This document shows positions 9,956 through 20,067 of a stretch of 64,000 bases of DNA, piece by piece. Origin of the DNA: Deltaproteobacteria bacterium. GTDB lineage: Bacteria; Desulfobacterota; Desulfobacteria; Desulfobacterales; Desulfatirhabdiaceae. The first letter of the stretch is position 1. Every line of letters begins with the position of its first letter. A program made the position numbers and the translations under genes. The notes under the pieces were generated by a model, which was not told where the DNA came from, did not search any database, and was given only the letters and a program-made list of their open reading frames with translations. Location of the stretch: NCBI GenBank assembly GCA_016219185.1, contig JACRBZ010000010.1:1-64000 (forward strand), given 5' to 3'.

Positions 9956-10910
9956 ACGTTTTCTTGCTTATACCGTGATACTATGCCTGTGCACTTCCAC
10001 CCTGTCATTTGCCGGCGGGTCCGGGGCTTATCCCAACGGCGCCGAGGATTTTATGAGCGGTGCCGTGCCGCCGCCCGGCACCTATTTTCTGGCCTATTCC
10101 AATTATTATTCCGCGAACCAATTCAAGGACAATCATGGAAATAATTATAACGTTGGACCTCTGGCCAATGTCGATATCAATGTCTGGGCCAATGTGCTGA
10201 GGGTGCTGCATGTCACGGATATCAAGATCCTGGGCGGCAATTATGCATTCCATGCCTTCGTACCGTTTGTGAACATGGATTTTAAATTCGGTGAACCTTA
10301 CGGCAGCCTTGGCAAATCGCGATTCGGTCTGGGGGACATCATCGTGGATCCGTTCATCCTGGCCTGGCACAGCAAGAATTTTCACTGGGTCACGGGCCTG
10401 GACATCTTTCTGCCGACCGGAAGATACGCCAAGGATGATGAGCCCGTCAACCTGGGCAATAATGTCTATACGTTCGAGCCGCTTTTTGCAGTGTCATATC
10501 TGAACGGTCCGTGGGATGTTTCGTTCAAATTCATGTACGATATCAGCACGGACAATAATGACTACGTCATCTCGCCCTATGAAGCCGGAGCCATGGGAAA
10601 TCCGAATGTTGCCGGCCAGACCGGCACGCTGTCGCCCGGACAGGAATTTCATTTCGATTACGCCCTGGGCTTCAGTCCGGTTCCCGAATGGACCCTGGGA
10701 GTCAACGGATATGTTTATCAGCAGACAACCGATGACCAGATCAGCGGCACCCGGGTAAGCGATATGAAAGGATCCGTGCTGGCAGCCGGTCCGGCAATCA
10801 AGTACAACTACAAAAACATGTCATTCATCTTCAAAAATATGTGGGAAACCTCGGTGGAAAACCGGCCGGCCGGTACATCCACATGGCTTAAATTTGTTTA
10901 TGCATTTTAG
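9948..10910 (+). CDS. SphA/MetA-pathway-type outer membrane protein
   Basis: A predicted outer-membrane beta-barrel of 320 residues. A signal peptide ends near LSFA (about residue 23). The mature start has the family hallmark [17 protein letters not shown], then alternating hydrophobic strands with many aromatic residues, ending in an aromatic C-terminus (KFVYAF) as expected for BAM-inserted barrels. The family (phenol-degradation meta-pathway/SphA) is linked to uptake of hydrophobic compounds, but the substrate here is unknown. ATG 9948 is used because AGGAG lies 8 bp upstream. Its stop overlaps the end of the convergent chemoreceptor gene by 4 bp. Confidence 0.82.
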   Translation: MIRRFLAYTVILCLCTSTLSFAGGSGAYPNGAEDFMSGAVPPPGTYFLAYSNYYSANQFKDNHGNNYNVGPLANVDINVWANVLRVLHVTDIKILGGNYAFHAFVPFVNMDFKFGEPYGSLGKSRFGLGDIIVDPFILAWHSKNFHWVTGLDIFLPTGRYAKDDEPVNLGNNVYTFEPLFAVSYLNGPWDVSFKFMYDISTDNNDYVISPYEAGAMGNPNVAGQTGTLSPGQEFHFDYALGFSPVPEWTLGVNGYVYQQTTDDQISGTRVSDMKGSVLAAGPAIKYNYKNMSFIFKNMWETSVENRPAGTSTWLKFVYAF

Positions 10911-12445
10911 CGGTTGTTTGAAAAATCCTCATACATGATTTGTTTCCTGTCCGTCCGATCCAAGCCTGCATCCTCCGTCTTGAACATAGCCATGATGGAG
11001 GATAGTTCTTCCGCAGTGGCGGCGTTCTGCTGAGTCACATCGTTCATCTCGGCAACGGCGCTGTTGAGCTGATCCACTCCCAGGGACTGTTCCTGGGAGG
11101 CAGCCGCAACCTCAGCGACGAGCCTGACCACTTTAGAGGATCGATCGGTCACCGCCTGGAAAGCCTCATAGGTCGTGGAGACGAGTTGCTCGCCGTTTTT
11201 TACCTTTTTGACGATATCCTCGGTCAGGGCCGTGGTGTTCTTTGCGGCTTCCGCGGCTCGCATGGCCAGGTTACGAACCTCGTCGGCCACCACCGCGAAT
11301 CCGGCCCCTGCCTCGCCCGCGCGGGCCGCTTCCACCGCGGCGTTCAGAGCCAGCAGGTTTGTCTGGAAGGCGATTTCATCGATGGTCTTGATGATTTTCC
11401 GGGTCTGTTCACTGGCGCCGCTGATTTCCTTCATGGAACCGGTAAGTTCGACCATGGACCTGTCGGCACTGCGGATCAGGCCCTCGGCTTCAGCCATAAG
11501 CTGGTTGGCCTGAGCCGTGTTGGCAGCGTTCAGCCGCGTCATTGAAGCCATTTCCTCCAGAGAGGACGAGGTTTGCTCAAGGGAGGCAGCCTGACGGGAG
11601 GCCGCATCCGAAAGGCTGAGAGACATGCCCACGGACTTACCCACGGCACCAGCCATTTTCTTCCGCATTACATCGACCGAACGCGCCAGTTCTCCGATCT
11701 CATCCCTGAAAGTAATGCCGATTTCCCGGGTCAGATCACCGTCTTCAATCATCTTGATGACGCCCATGGCCTGACGGATGGGGGATGTGATGATGCGCGC
11801 CATGAAGATGCTCGTCATCAGGGAGAGCACGATTGCTATTGCCAGCATCATACCAATGGATTTCAGTACCAGACTGTAACTTGTCAGCGACTGATTATGC
11901 CTCTGCGTATTCAGTGCCGTCTCGTAATCCAGAAGTTCCGCCATCTTCTGATTCAGCGCCTGGAACTGGTTCTCCAGGGGAGCCATCATGGTGAGCGCCA
12001 GGCTGACATCGGCAGCCGTCATCTGAATCACTTTTTGCACCGCGGTTTCATAACGCTCGATTTCCTTTAGAAAGGAGAGAAAAAAATCCCGCTCCTTGGA
12101 GGTTAGCTGGCCAGCTTTTCCCGCGTTTGCCACAAACGTTTTGAGCTGTTCAAGGGATTGCAGGCTCTCTTTCGAGAGTTGCCGGATCTTGTTCTCGTCA
12201 GCCCCGGCATCGGCAAACCCAAGCAGTTTAAACACGTCCTTATGGGTGGTTGTCATCTGATGCATCATCTGTGATGCGTCCTGGTAGGTTTTGAACCTGA
12301 CATGGGTCAGATCGTCTATTGCAAGCTTCTGCTCCGACAGTCCTTTGTACGATACTGCTGTCAGCAGCACGAGAAAGAGCATCGCGATCAGCGGTGCGAT
12401 CATCAGCTTCCTGCTCATTCTAAGGTTTCCGATGAAACGTTTCAT
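10907..12445 (-). CDS. Methyl-accepting chemotaxis protein (4HB type)
   Basis: Complete 512-residue chemoreceptor. Transmembrane helices lie at about residues 13-33 and 190-212 and enclose a helical ~155-residue periplasmic region of the four-helix-bundle type. A HAMP domain (~213-265, containing [16 protein letters not shown]) and a signalling domain with the conserved tip [16 protein letters not shown] follow. No CheR-docking pentapeptide is seen at the C-terminus. The gene for a periplasmic Cache protein lies 85 bp upstream on the same strand, behind a sigma-28-like promoter, so the two are probably one operon. Ligand unknown. Confidence 0.95.
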   Translation of the reverse strand: MKRFIGNLRMSRKLMIAPLIAMLFLVLLTAVSYKGLSEQKLAIDDLTHVRFKTYQDASQMMHQMTTTHKDVFKLLGFADAGADENKIRQLSKESLQSLEQLKTFVANAGKAGQLTSKERDFFLSFLKEIERYETAVQKVIQMTAADVSLALTMMAPLENQFQALNQKMAELLDYETALNTQRHNQSLTSYSLVLKSIGMMLAIAIVLSLMTSIFMARIITSPIRQAMGVIKMIEDGDLTREIGITFRDEIGELARSVDVMRKKMAGAVGKSVGMSLSLSDAASRQAASLEQTSSSLEEMASMTRLNAANTAQANQLMAEAEGLIRSADRSMVELTGSMKEISGASEQTRKIIKTIDEIAFQTNLLALNAAVEAARAGEAGAGFAVVADEVRNLAMRAAEAAKNTTALTEDIVKKVKNGEQLVSTTYEAFQAVTDRSSKVVRLVAEVAAASQEQSLGVDQLNSAVAEMNDVTQQNAATAEELSSIMAMFKTEDAGLDRTDRKQIMYEDFSNNR

Positions 12446-12530
12446 TACACTCCTGCTCCCCGCTCCCCCGCTGCCCGTCGCAAAGAAGTGGTCTCTGTTT
12501 TTGAATCAAGGACAAAAAAAGTATGCCGGA

Positions 12531-12983
12531 TCACTTATATGTTCCGCATGCGAAAATATAGTCGCCTACTTTTTTGAAAAATGTGGTTTTCTGCTCGACC
12601 TTGCCGCTGACGGGGTTTTTATATTTATAGTCCACCACGGCTGATCCGTTCTGCCTGACCTTCTCAATGGCCTCTTTTCGCCAGAGTTTTCCATCCACAT
12701 CCGGAACGTCCTGGTTATTCAGGCCGATCAGTTTCGCGTTAATCGGGTGCGCAACCATTGTACCGACCGCATCATAGGCAAAAACATAAAGATCACCCTT
12801 TACGAATTCCCCCTTGGGATTGTTTAATTCCTGAAGGGTTTTCTCCTTGCCATTGGCCTGGAAATAAGCCTCCGCCTTCTCCACCATGGCTTTGGCATCA
12901 TCGATCGTGGCTCTTGCAGAATTGGGCAATACGAACATAAATGAAATCAAAAACACGGACATCAAAACAGCAAATTTTTTCAT
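12531..12983 (-). CDS. Periplasmic single-Cache domain protein
   Basis: A 150-residue exported protein consisting of a signal peptide (about residues 1-26, ending SARA) and one sCache_2-type sensor domain: an N-terminal helix (AMVEKAEAYFQANG), the LYVFAYDAVGTMVAHP strand pair, and a C-terminal GDYIFACGTYK. ATG 12983 is chosen over an upstream in-frame ATG because GGAGAAG lies just before it and a signal peptide starts here. It has no transmembrane or signalling part of its own. Being upstream of a chemoreceptor in the same operon, it could bind a small ligand and dock on that receptor, which is inference. Confidence 0.85.
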   Translation of the reverse strand: MKKFAVLMSVFLISFMFVLPNSARATIDDAKAMVEKAEAYFQANGKEKTLQELNNPKGEFVKGDLYVFAYDAVGTMVAHPINAKLIGLNNQDVPDVDGKLWRKEAIEKVRQNGSAVVDYKYKNPVSGKVEQKTTFFKKVGDYIFACGTYK

Positions 12984-13038
12984 TTTCTTCTCCTTCATCT
13001 GATAGCTGAAATAATGGATCTTTAACGGCATAAATTTT

Positions 13039-13066
13039 TTATCGGCATTTCGGGCGTGAAACTTTA
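13039..13066 (-). promoter_or_regulatory. Sigma-28 (FliA)-type promoter
   Basis: Read on the minus strand, TAAAGTTT (13066-13059) and GCCGATAA (13046-13039) match the flagellar sigma-28 consensus at all 16 positions. The spacer is 12 bp, one longer than the common 11. The expected start is about 50 bp before the Cache gene ATG at 12983, so this should drive the Cache/chemoreceptor operon together with the flagellar regulon. Confidence 0.75.
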
Positions 13067-13237
13067 GACTTTTTTTAACGATCGTCGGGCCTGCTGATCA
13101 CCTTCTGATAACAATGCGCATTTTGCTTTTGCCTGATCTCTGCTATGATGATATCTGGCTCGCCTGCCCCGTACAGGACTTTTTGTTGTGAGCATTCGGT
13201 TTTCAGTCAATTTCAGATCGTACCTATGAAAATGGAC

Positions 13238-15784
13238 ATGACATCACTTCCCATCGAAGCCCGGCTTCCGGAGCTTAAAGAAATACTGCGTGCGCACCGG
13301 AATGCGGTCCTGGCCGCGCCGCCGGGGGCGGGCAAAACAACACGGGTACCGCTTTGCCTGCTCGCCGAAGCATGGTTGACAGGCCAAAAAATTATCCTGC
13401 TGGAACCCCGTCGTCTGGCAGCTAGGGCCGCGGCCCGGCGCATGGCATACATAATGAATGAAGCGGTGGGCCAAACCGTGGGGTACCGGATGCGCCTGGA
13501 GCGAAAAGTGAGCGCTGCCACGCGGATCGAAGTGGTCACCGAAGGCGTTTTGACCCGCCTCATTCAAAATGATCCGGCGCTCACAGGCGTCGGACTCGTT
13601 ATTTTCGACGAATTTCATGAGCGCAGCATCCATGCCGACACGGGCCTTGCCCTTTGCCTGGATAGCCAGGAAGGGTTTCGACCGGATCTGCGGCTCCTGG
13701 TCATGTCGGCCACAATCGACACCGAAGCCATCTCCCGCATGTTGGGAAACGCCCCCATTGTTCAGGTGCAGGCAAGACAATTCCCCGTGGAAACCAGGTA
13801 CCGGCCCGCATCTTCGGCCTTGAACCCGGCAGCATCCGCGGCCGAAGCTGTTTTGCGTGCACTCCGGGAAGAAAACGGGAACATTCTCGTCTTTTTGCCG
13901 GGTATCCGTGAAATCAGGCAGGTCCGCGACCGGCTCGCACTGGCACGGCTCGATGCTTCGGTGGTGGTGGCGCCGCTTCATGGCGGCCTGCCCGGAAAAT
14001 TACAGGATCTGGCGATTGAACCCACACCCATCGGCAGGCGAAAAATCGTTTTGTCAACATCCATTGCCGAAACCAGTTTGACCATCGAAGGCATTCGGAT
14101 CGTCATTGATTCCGGGCTGATGCGTGTTTCAAGATTTGATATCGGAAGCGGCATGGCCCGCTTGATCACCATTCCCGTCAACCGGGACACGGCAGCCCAG
14201 CGGCGGGGACGAGCCGGACGTCTGGAGCCCGGAATCTGTTATCGCCTGTGGTCGGAGGAACATCACCGGATGCTATTGGCACACGGCAGCCCGGAAATCC
14301 TGAATACGGACCTGACCCCGCTGGCTCTCGAGCTGGCCGCATGGGGGATTTCAAATCCGGACCGGCTTTCCTGGCTCGATCCGCCGCCGACTGCCGCATT
14401 CAACCAGGCCAGAATGCTGTTGACCCGGCTGGGCGCATTGGACAACCAGGGACGGATCACCGGGCACGGCAAGCAGCTATCCGCCCTGGGGCTTCACCCG
14501 CGACTGGGACACATGATCTATAGCGGAAAGTCCCTTGGCCTGGGAGACCTTGCCTGTGAGCTGGCGGCCCTTCTTGAAGAAAGGGACATTTTGTTTTTGC
14601 CGCCGGGTCAGCGGGATGCGGACCTGCGCCTGCGGGTGGCCGAACTCCGTTCCCTGTCAACCGGTTCCGGGGGAACAGGCTCGCAGGGCATGGGTTCAGG
14701 AGGGAATACGGCCGACTTGTCCGTGGACATCTTTGCGTGCCGGAGGGCACGGAAAACCGCTGATCATTTGAAATCGAGACTGAACTGCCAGGGACTCCTA
14801 TCGCCATTGGACTCATGCGGCCTGCTGCTGGCCTTTGCCTATCCGGACCGGATTGCCAGCAGGCGCCCGGGGGAAACCCTCAGGTATCGATTATCCAACG
14901 GCCGCGGGGCTTATTTTGCGGACCCGGAGCCCCTGTGTGCGGAAGAATATTTGGTGGCCGCATCTTTGGATGGAGAGCAGCAGGAGGCAAAGATTTTCCT
15001 TGCCGCACCGGTTTCATACGAAACCCTCATCGGGCATTTTAGTGAGCATATCACCGAGCAGTCCCAAATTACCTGGGATCACAGAAGCCAGGCGGTTAAG
15101 GCCCGCCGGGAAATGCTCTTCGGAAAAGCGGTGCTGAAAGACTTTCCCCTGCCGAAGCCGGACCCGTCCCGAATCGCCGAAGCCCTGTGTGATGGTATCC
15201 GCAGGGAAGGCATTCACCTGCTGCCGTGGACCCAACCCCTTCGGGCATGGCAGGCCCGTGTGCTGCTGCTTCGACGCCTGGATGCCGCGGGAATGGAATG
15301 GCCGGATGTATCGGATGAAACCCTGAAAAAAAACATCGAGGCCTGGTTGACGCCCTATGTCACCGGCATCACGAGGGGTGAGCATTTGCGGCGTATCGAC
15401 CTTTCAAGCGCGCTCTTTGCCATGCTGACATGGAAACACCGGCAGGATCTTGACATGCTGGCCCCGACTCATTTCACGGCTCCCAGCGGCTCCCGCATCC
15501 CCATCGACTATACCACCGGGGATACGCCCGTACTATCCGTGCGGCTCCAGGAAATGTTCGGCGCCACCGAAACCCCGACCATCGCCGCCGGAAAACTCCC
15601 CCTTCTGATCCACCTGCTGTCGCCCGCCGGACGGCCGGTCCAGATCACCCGCGACTTAAAAAGTTTCTGGGCCCATGCCTATTATGAAGTCAAAAAGGAT
15701 TTGATGGGCCGCTATCCCAAGCACCACTGGCCGGATGATCCATGGACGGCACCGGCCACAAACCGCGTAAAAAGAAGGGGATAA
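13238..15784 (+). CDS. hrpB: ATP-dependent helicase HrpB
   Basis: DEAH-family ATP-dependent RNA/DNA helicase of the HrpB type, cytoplasmic, exact bacterial role uncertain. With the start at 13238 the protein has 848 residues, close to the family's usual 800-850. Motifs in order: Walker A PPGAGKTTRVP, motif Ia LEPRRLAARAAA, motif II DEFHERS (the DExH variant), motif III SATID, motif V TSIAETSLTIEG, motif VI QRRGRAGR, and the HrpB C-terminal YPKHHWPDDPW. The N-terminus TSLPIEARLPEL matches HrpB proteins, favouring 13238; an in-frame ATG at 13226 is also possible. No strong ribosome site is visible for either. It converges on the flavoprotein gene with a 10-bp gap. Confidence 0.94.
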   Translation: MTSLPIEARLPELKEILRAHRNAVLAAPPGAGKTTRVPLCLLAEAWLTGQKIILLEPRRLAARAAARRMAYIMNEAVGQTVGYRMRLERKVSAATRIEVVTEGVLTRLIQNDPALTGVGLVIFDEFHERSIHADTGLALCLDSQEGFRPDLRLLVMSATIDTEAISRMLGNAPIVQVQARQFPVETRYRPASSALNPAASAAEAVLRALREENGNILVFLPGIREIRQVRDRLALARLDASVVVAPLHGGLPGKLQDLAIEPTPIGRRKIVLSTSIAETSLTIEGIRIVIDSGLMRVSRFDIGSGMARLITIPVNRDTAAQRRGRAGRLEPGICYRLWSEEHHRMLLAHGSPEILNTDLTPLALELAAWGISNPDRLSWLDPPPTAAFNQARMLLTRLGALDNQGRITGHGKQLSALGLHPRLGHMIYSGKSLGLGDLACELAALLEERDILFLPPGQRDADLRLRVAELRSLSTGSGGTGSQGMGSGGNTADLSVDIFACRRARKTADHLKSRLNCQGLLSPLDSCGLLLAFAYPDRIASRRPGETLRYRLSNGRGAYFADPEPLCAEEYLVAASLDGEQQEAKIFLAAPVSYETLIGHFSEHITEQSQITWDHRSQAVKARREMLFGKAVLKDFPLPKPDPSRIAEALCDGIRREGIHLLPWTQPLRAWQARVLLLRRLDAAGMEWPDVSDETLKKNIEAWLTPYVTGITRGEHLRRIDLSSALFAMLTWKHRQDLDMLAPTHFTAPSGSRIPIDYTTGDTPVLSVRLQEMFGATETPTIAAGKLPLLIHLLSPAGRPVQITRDLKSFWAHAYYEVKKDLMGRYPKHHWPDDPWTAPATNRVKRRG

Positions 15785-15794
15785 CCATCAAAAT

Positions 15795-17138
15795 TCACCG
15801 GGCGATCTTTTTCAACAGTTGGTTGGCGGCTGTCAGAAGCGGATCCCATACCGGGCCAAACGGCGGGGCATAGGCCAAATCGGTCCGGCTGAAGTCTTCC
15901 ACCGTCATCCGGTTGTGAAGGGCAACGGCCACGGCATTGATGCGATGGCAAACGCCTTCCCTGCCAACCATCTGAACGCCCAGAAGCCGTCCGGTTCGCT
16001 GATCGGCCACCATCTGAACCCGGATCTGCGATGCGCCCGGATGTGCGTGCGCACGGGACCGGCTTTGAATCACGCCGGAAACCGGGTGAAATCCGGCTGC
16101 CACGGCTTCCTGAGCCGTTAACCCGGTCCTGGCCACTTCCATGCCAAATACCCTGAACACCGCAGTGCCGACAATTCCCGGCAAGGACACGGGTTTTCCG
16201 CAGACATTGTCGGCAACGGCCCATCCGGCCCGGTTGGCTCGAAGCGCCAGCGGTATCCAGACTTTTTGTCCGGTAACCGCATGAATGGCATCCGCGCAGT
16301 CACCGGCCGCATAGATGCGGGGATCCGATGTTCTCAGGCATTCATCCGTTGATATCGCCAGGTAAGGGCCGGTTTCCAGGCCGGCTTCAACCGCAATGCC
16401 GCTGTTTGGCCGGATACCGACAGCCAAAAGAACCATGTCCGCTTCGATGTCGATACCTTCTCCATGAACGGTCAACCCCTTTTCATCCTGAGAGACGCCA
16501 AGTATGCGAACACCGGGATGGAGCGCAACACCATAATATTCCAGCTCCTGTTGAATGACTCCGGACAGTTGCGGTTCCATCCACGGCAACAGTCCGGGTC
16601 CGGGCTTGATCATCGTGACATGGATATCGCGCTCCCGAAGGGCTTCACACATTTCCATGGCGATATATCCCATGCCGATAATCGCCGCTCGTTTCACAGC
16701 GGCGTCCCGAATATAATTTTTGATCCGCCGCCCATCTTCAAGATGTTTCAGCACCATGACACCGGGCGCATCCAGCCCAGGAATATCCGGAACAATCGGG
16801 GATGCACCCGTTGCTATCAGCAGCGTGTCATAGGAAACAGAAAAAGGGTTTCCTTCCGAAGTCCGGCCGCTGACCGTTTTTGCCGTTCGATCGATGCGGG
16901 TTGCATGATGCCCCGTCAATACCGCGATGCCCTGCTTGCGGAAGACATCGGCTTCTCGTACGACAAGATCTTCCATGGGGCGGGACGGATCGGCGATATT
17001 GTACGGCATGCCGCACGCGCTGAACGAGACATCATGGGTTTTTTCGATAACCGTCACCCGGATATCGGGCTGATTGCGTTTGGCCCGGCTGGCCGCACTC
17101 ATTCCCGCGGCATCGCCGCCGATCACAACAAAGTCCAT
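15795..17138 (-). CDS. CoA-disulfide reductase / NADH oxidase-type flavoprotein
   Basis: FAD- and NAD(P)H-dependent disulfide oxidoreductase of the single-cysteine class that includes CoA-disulfide reductase, NADH oxidase and NADH peroxidase. The 447-residue protein opens with an FAD-binding VIGGDAAGMSAAS; the redox cysteine is C42 in SFSACGMPYNIAD. A second dinucleotide site is IIGMGYIAMEMCE, and IYAAGDCAD binds FAD. The C-terminal PPFGPVWDPLLTAAN is typical of CoA-disulfide reductases. There is no rhodanese domain. ATG 17138 is supported by GGAGGAAAA; a longer frame to 17198 lacks this support. In an anaerobe it may handle polysulfide, CoA disulfides or O2; which one cannot be decided here. 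Confidence 0.9.
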   Translation of the reverse strand: MDFVVIGGDAAGMSAASRAKRNQPDIRVTVIEKTHDVSFSACGMPYNIADPSRPMEDLVVREADVFRKQGIAVLTGHHATRIDRTAKTVSGRTSEGNPFSVSYDTLLIATGASPIVPDIPGLDAPGVMVLKHLEDGRRIKNYIRDAAVKRAAIIGMGYIAMEMCEALRERDIHVTMIKPGPGLLPWMEPQLSGVIQQELEYYGVALHPGVRILGVSQDEKGLTVHGEGIDIEADMVLLAVGIRPNSGIAVEAGLETGPYLAISTDECLRTSDPRIYAAGDCADAIHAVTGQKVWIPLALRANRAGWAVADNVCGKPVSLPGIVGTAVFRVFGMEVARTGLTAQEAVAAGFHPVSGVIQSRSRAHAHPGASQIRVQMVADQRTGRLLGVQMVGREGVCHRINAVAVALHNRMTVEDFSRTDLAYAPPFGPVWDPLLTAANQLLKKIAR

Positions 17139-18636
<1,498 letters not shown>

Positions 18637-18705
18637 TTCTACGTTAAAATGGCCATCATCCGGCTTAGGGTGTTGGAAGATTCCAATAGACCGGTTACAA
18701 GAGGC

Positions 18706-18738
18706 AGACCGACTCGGTTTTCAAAACCGAGTCGGTCT
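18706..18738. terminator. Bidirectional terminator between mdh and kamA
   Basis: Arms 18706-18721 and 18723-18738 form a perfect 16-bp inverted repeat (AGACCGACTCGGTTTT and its complement). Its position between two converging genes fits a shared rho-independent terminator; the follow-on sequence TTTCAAA is moderately U-rich. Confidence 0.8.
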
Positions 18739-18756
18739 TTCAAACCCCTTGACCTC

Positions 18757-19959
18757 TCATTCCCTATCCGGGTAATGGAAAATTTTCCCCTCATAATTTC
18801 TCAGAATAATGCCGTTTTCATCCCGGCCGATCACATATTCCGGAAGCAGCGGTATTTTCCCTCCCCCTCCGGGCGCATCGATCGCAAACGTCGGCACGGC
18901 ATAACCGCTGGTATGGCCCCTTAGTCCCTGAATCATTTCGAGCCCCTTTGAGACGGGCGTGCGAAAATGCGAAGAGCCGGGAATTGGATCGCACTGGTAC
19001 AGGTAATAGGGCTTGACGCGGAATTTAATCAGCCCGTGCATGAGATTTTTCAAGGGCGAAATGCTGTCGTTGACCCCTTTAAGAAGCACGGTCTGGCTGC
19101 CCAGCGGAATTCCGGCATCCGCCAGTCTGGCGCAGGCAGCCTCGCATTCGGGCGTCAGCTCTTCCGGATGCGTCACGTGGATGCTCATCCACAAGGGGTG
19201 ATATTTTTTCAGCATCGAAACCAGAGAAGACGTGATCCGCTGGGGCAGGGCCACGGGCATTTTGGTTCCGATGCGAATCATCTCCACATGGCGGATGCGC
19301 CGCAGCCTTTGAACGATCGACTCCAGCGCGTCATCTGAAAGCGTTAACGGATCTCCGCCGGATACGAGTACATCCCTTACCTCGGGATGGGCCTGGATAT
19401 AATCAATGGCGGCCGACCACCGGGAAGGATTATATGATACATTGTCGCGTTTGCCGACCATCCGGGATCGGGTACAGTACCGGCAGAAGGTCGAACACGT
19501 ACCGGTAACCAGAAACAGCGCCCTGTCCGGGTACCGGTGCACCAGGCCCGGAACCGGACTGTGATCATCTTCGCAAAGGGGGTCCCTGCTTTCGCCCGGG
19601 GAAAAAACAAATTCATCCTGAGTGGGGACAACGGATCTTCGCAGGGGATGAGCTGGATTTTCCCGATCCAGAAGCGATGCATAATAAGGGGTGATGCGAA
19701 GGGGGAGATTATGAGGATGAATATCCGGTTTGCTGCATTCGGCGGGTGAAAGCGTGATCACCCGTGAAAGGGCCTGAACATCCGTGATACAGTTCTTCAA
19801 CTGCCAGTGCCAGTCATTCCACTCGGCAAGGGTCACATTCGGATAAAAGTGTTTGAGAAAAGCCCTGGATCTTGAGCTGCTGAAAAAAGTCAGGAGCGGA
19901 GGTTCAGCGGCTTCTTCGGATTCCAGGGTTTCCTGTTCAAGCGAGACGGTTGGTTCCAT
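18757..19959 (-). CDS. kamA: Lysine 2,3-aminomutase (radical SAM)
   Basis: Radical SAM, PLP-dependent enzyme converting L-lysine to beta-lysine. The 400-residue protein has the SAM cluster motif CSTFCRYCTR (CxxxCxxC) near residue 158, the downstream VLVSGGDPLTLSDD segment, and the C-terminal FAIDAPGGGGK, a KamA-family signature around the PLP region. ATG 19959 follows AAGGA. In some archaea and bacteria kamA (ablA) pairs with an acetyltransferase (ablB) to make the osmolyte N-acetyl-beta-lysine; no such partner lies in this window, and no lysine-fermentation genes either. A KamA-related EpmB role is less likely given the length. Confidence 0.88.
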   Translation of the reverse strand: MEPTVSLEQETLESEEAAEPPLLTFFSSSRSRAFLKHFYPNVTLAEWNDWHWQLKNCITDVQALSRVITLSPAECSKPDIHPHNLPLRITPYYASLLDRENPAHPLRRSVVPTQDEFVFSPGESRDPLCEDDHSPVPGLVHRYPDRALFLVTGTCSTFCRYCTRSRMVGKRDNVSYNPSRWSAAIDYIQAHPEVRDVLVSGGDPLTLSDDALESIVQRLRRIRHVEMIRIGTKMPVALPQRITSSLVSMLKKYHPLWMSIHVTHPEELTPECEAACARLADAGIPLGSQTVLLKGVNDSISPLKNLMHGLIKFRVKPYYLYQCDPIPGSSHFRTPVSKGLEMIQGLRGHTSGYAVPTFAIDAPGGGGKIPLLPEYVIGRDENGIILRNYEGKIFHYPDRE

Positions 19960-20009
19960 GCGGGGTTCCTTTTATAAAAATTAAAGATTTTGTTAATTAT
20001 AATGGTGTC

Positions 20010-20032
20010 TTTCCCCTTTTCAAGGGGGGAAA
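20010..20032. terminator. Hairpin between kamA and uvrC
   Basis: TTTCCCC/GGGGAAA (7 bp, 9-nt loop) in the 108-bp gap between two minus-strand genes. On the minus strand no U-tract follows, so termination after uvrC is only a possibility. A similar C-run/TTTTTT/G-run occurs near 22321-22341. Confidence 0.35.
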
Positions 20033-20067
20033 TATTTTAATTTACAAGGTCGATAACCTTTACGTGT

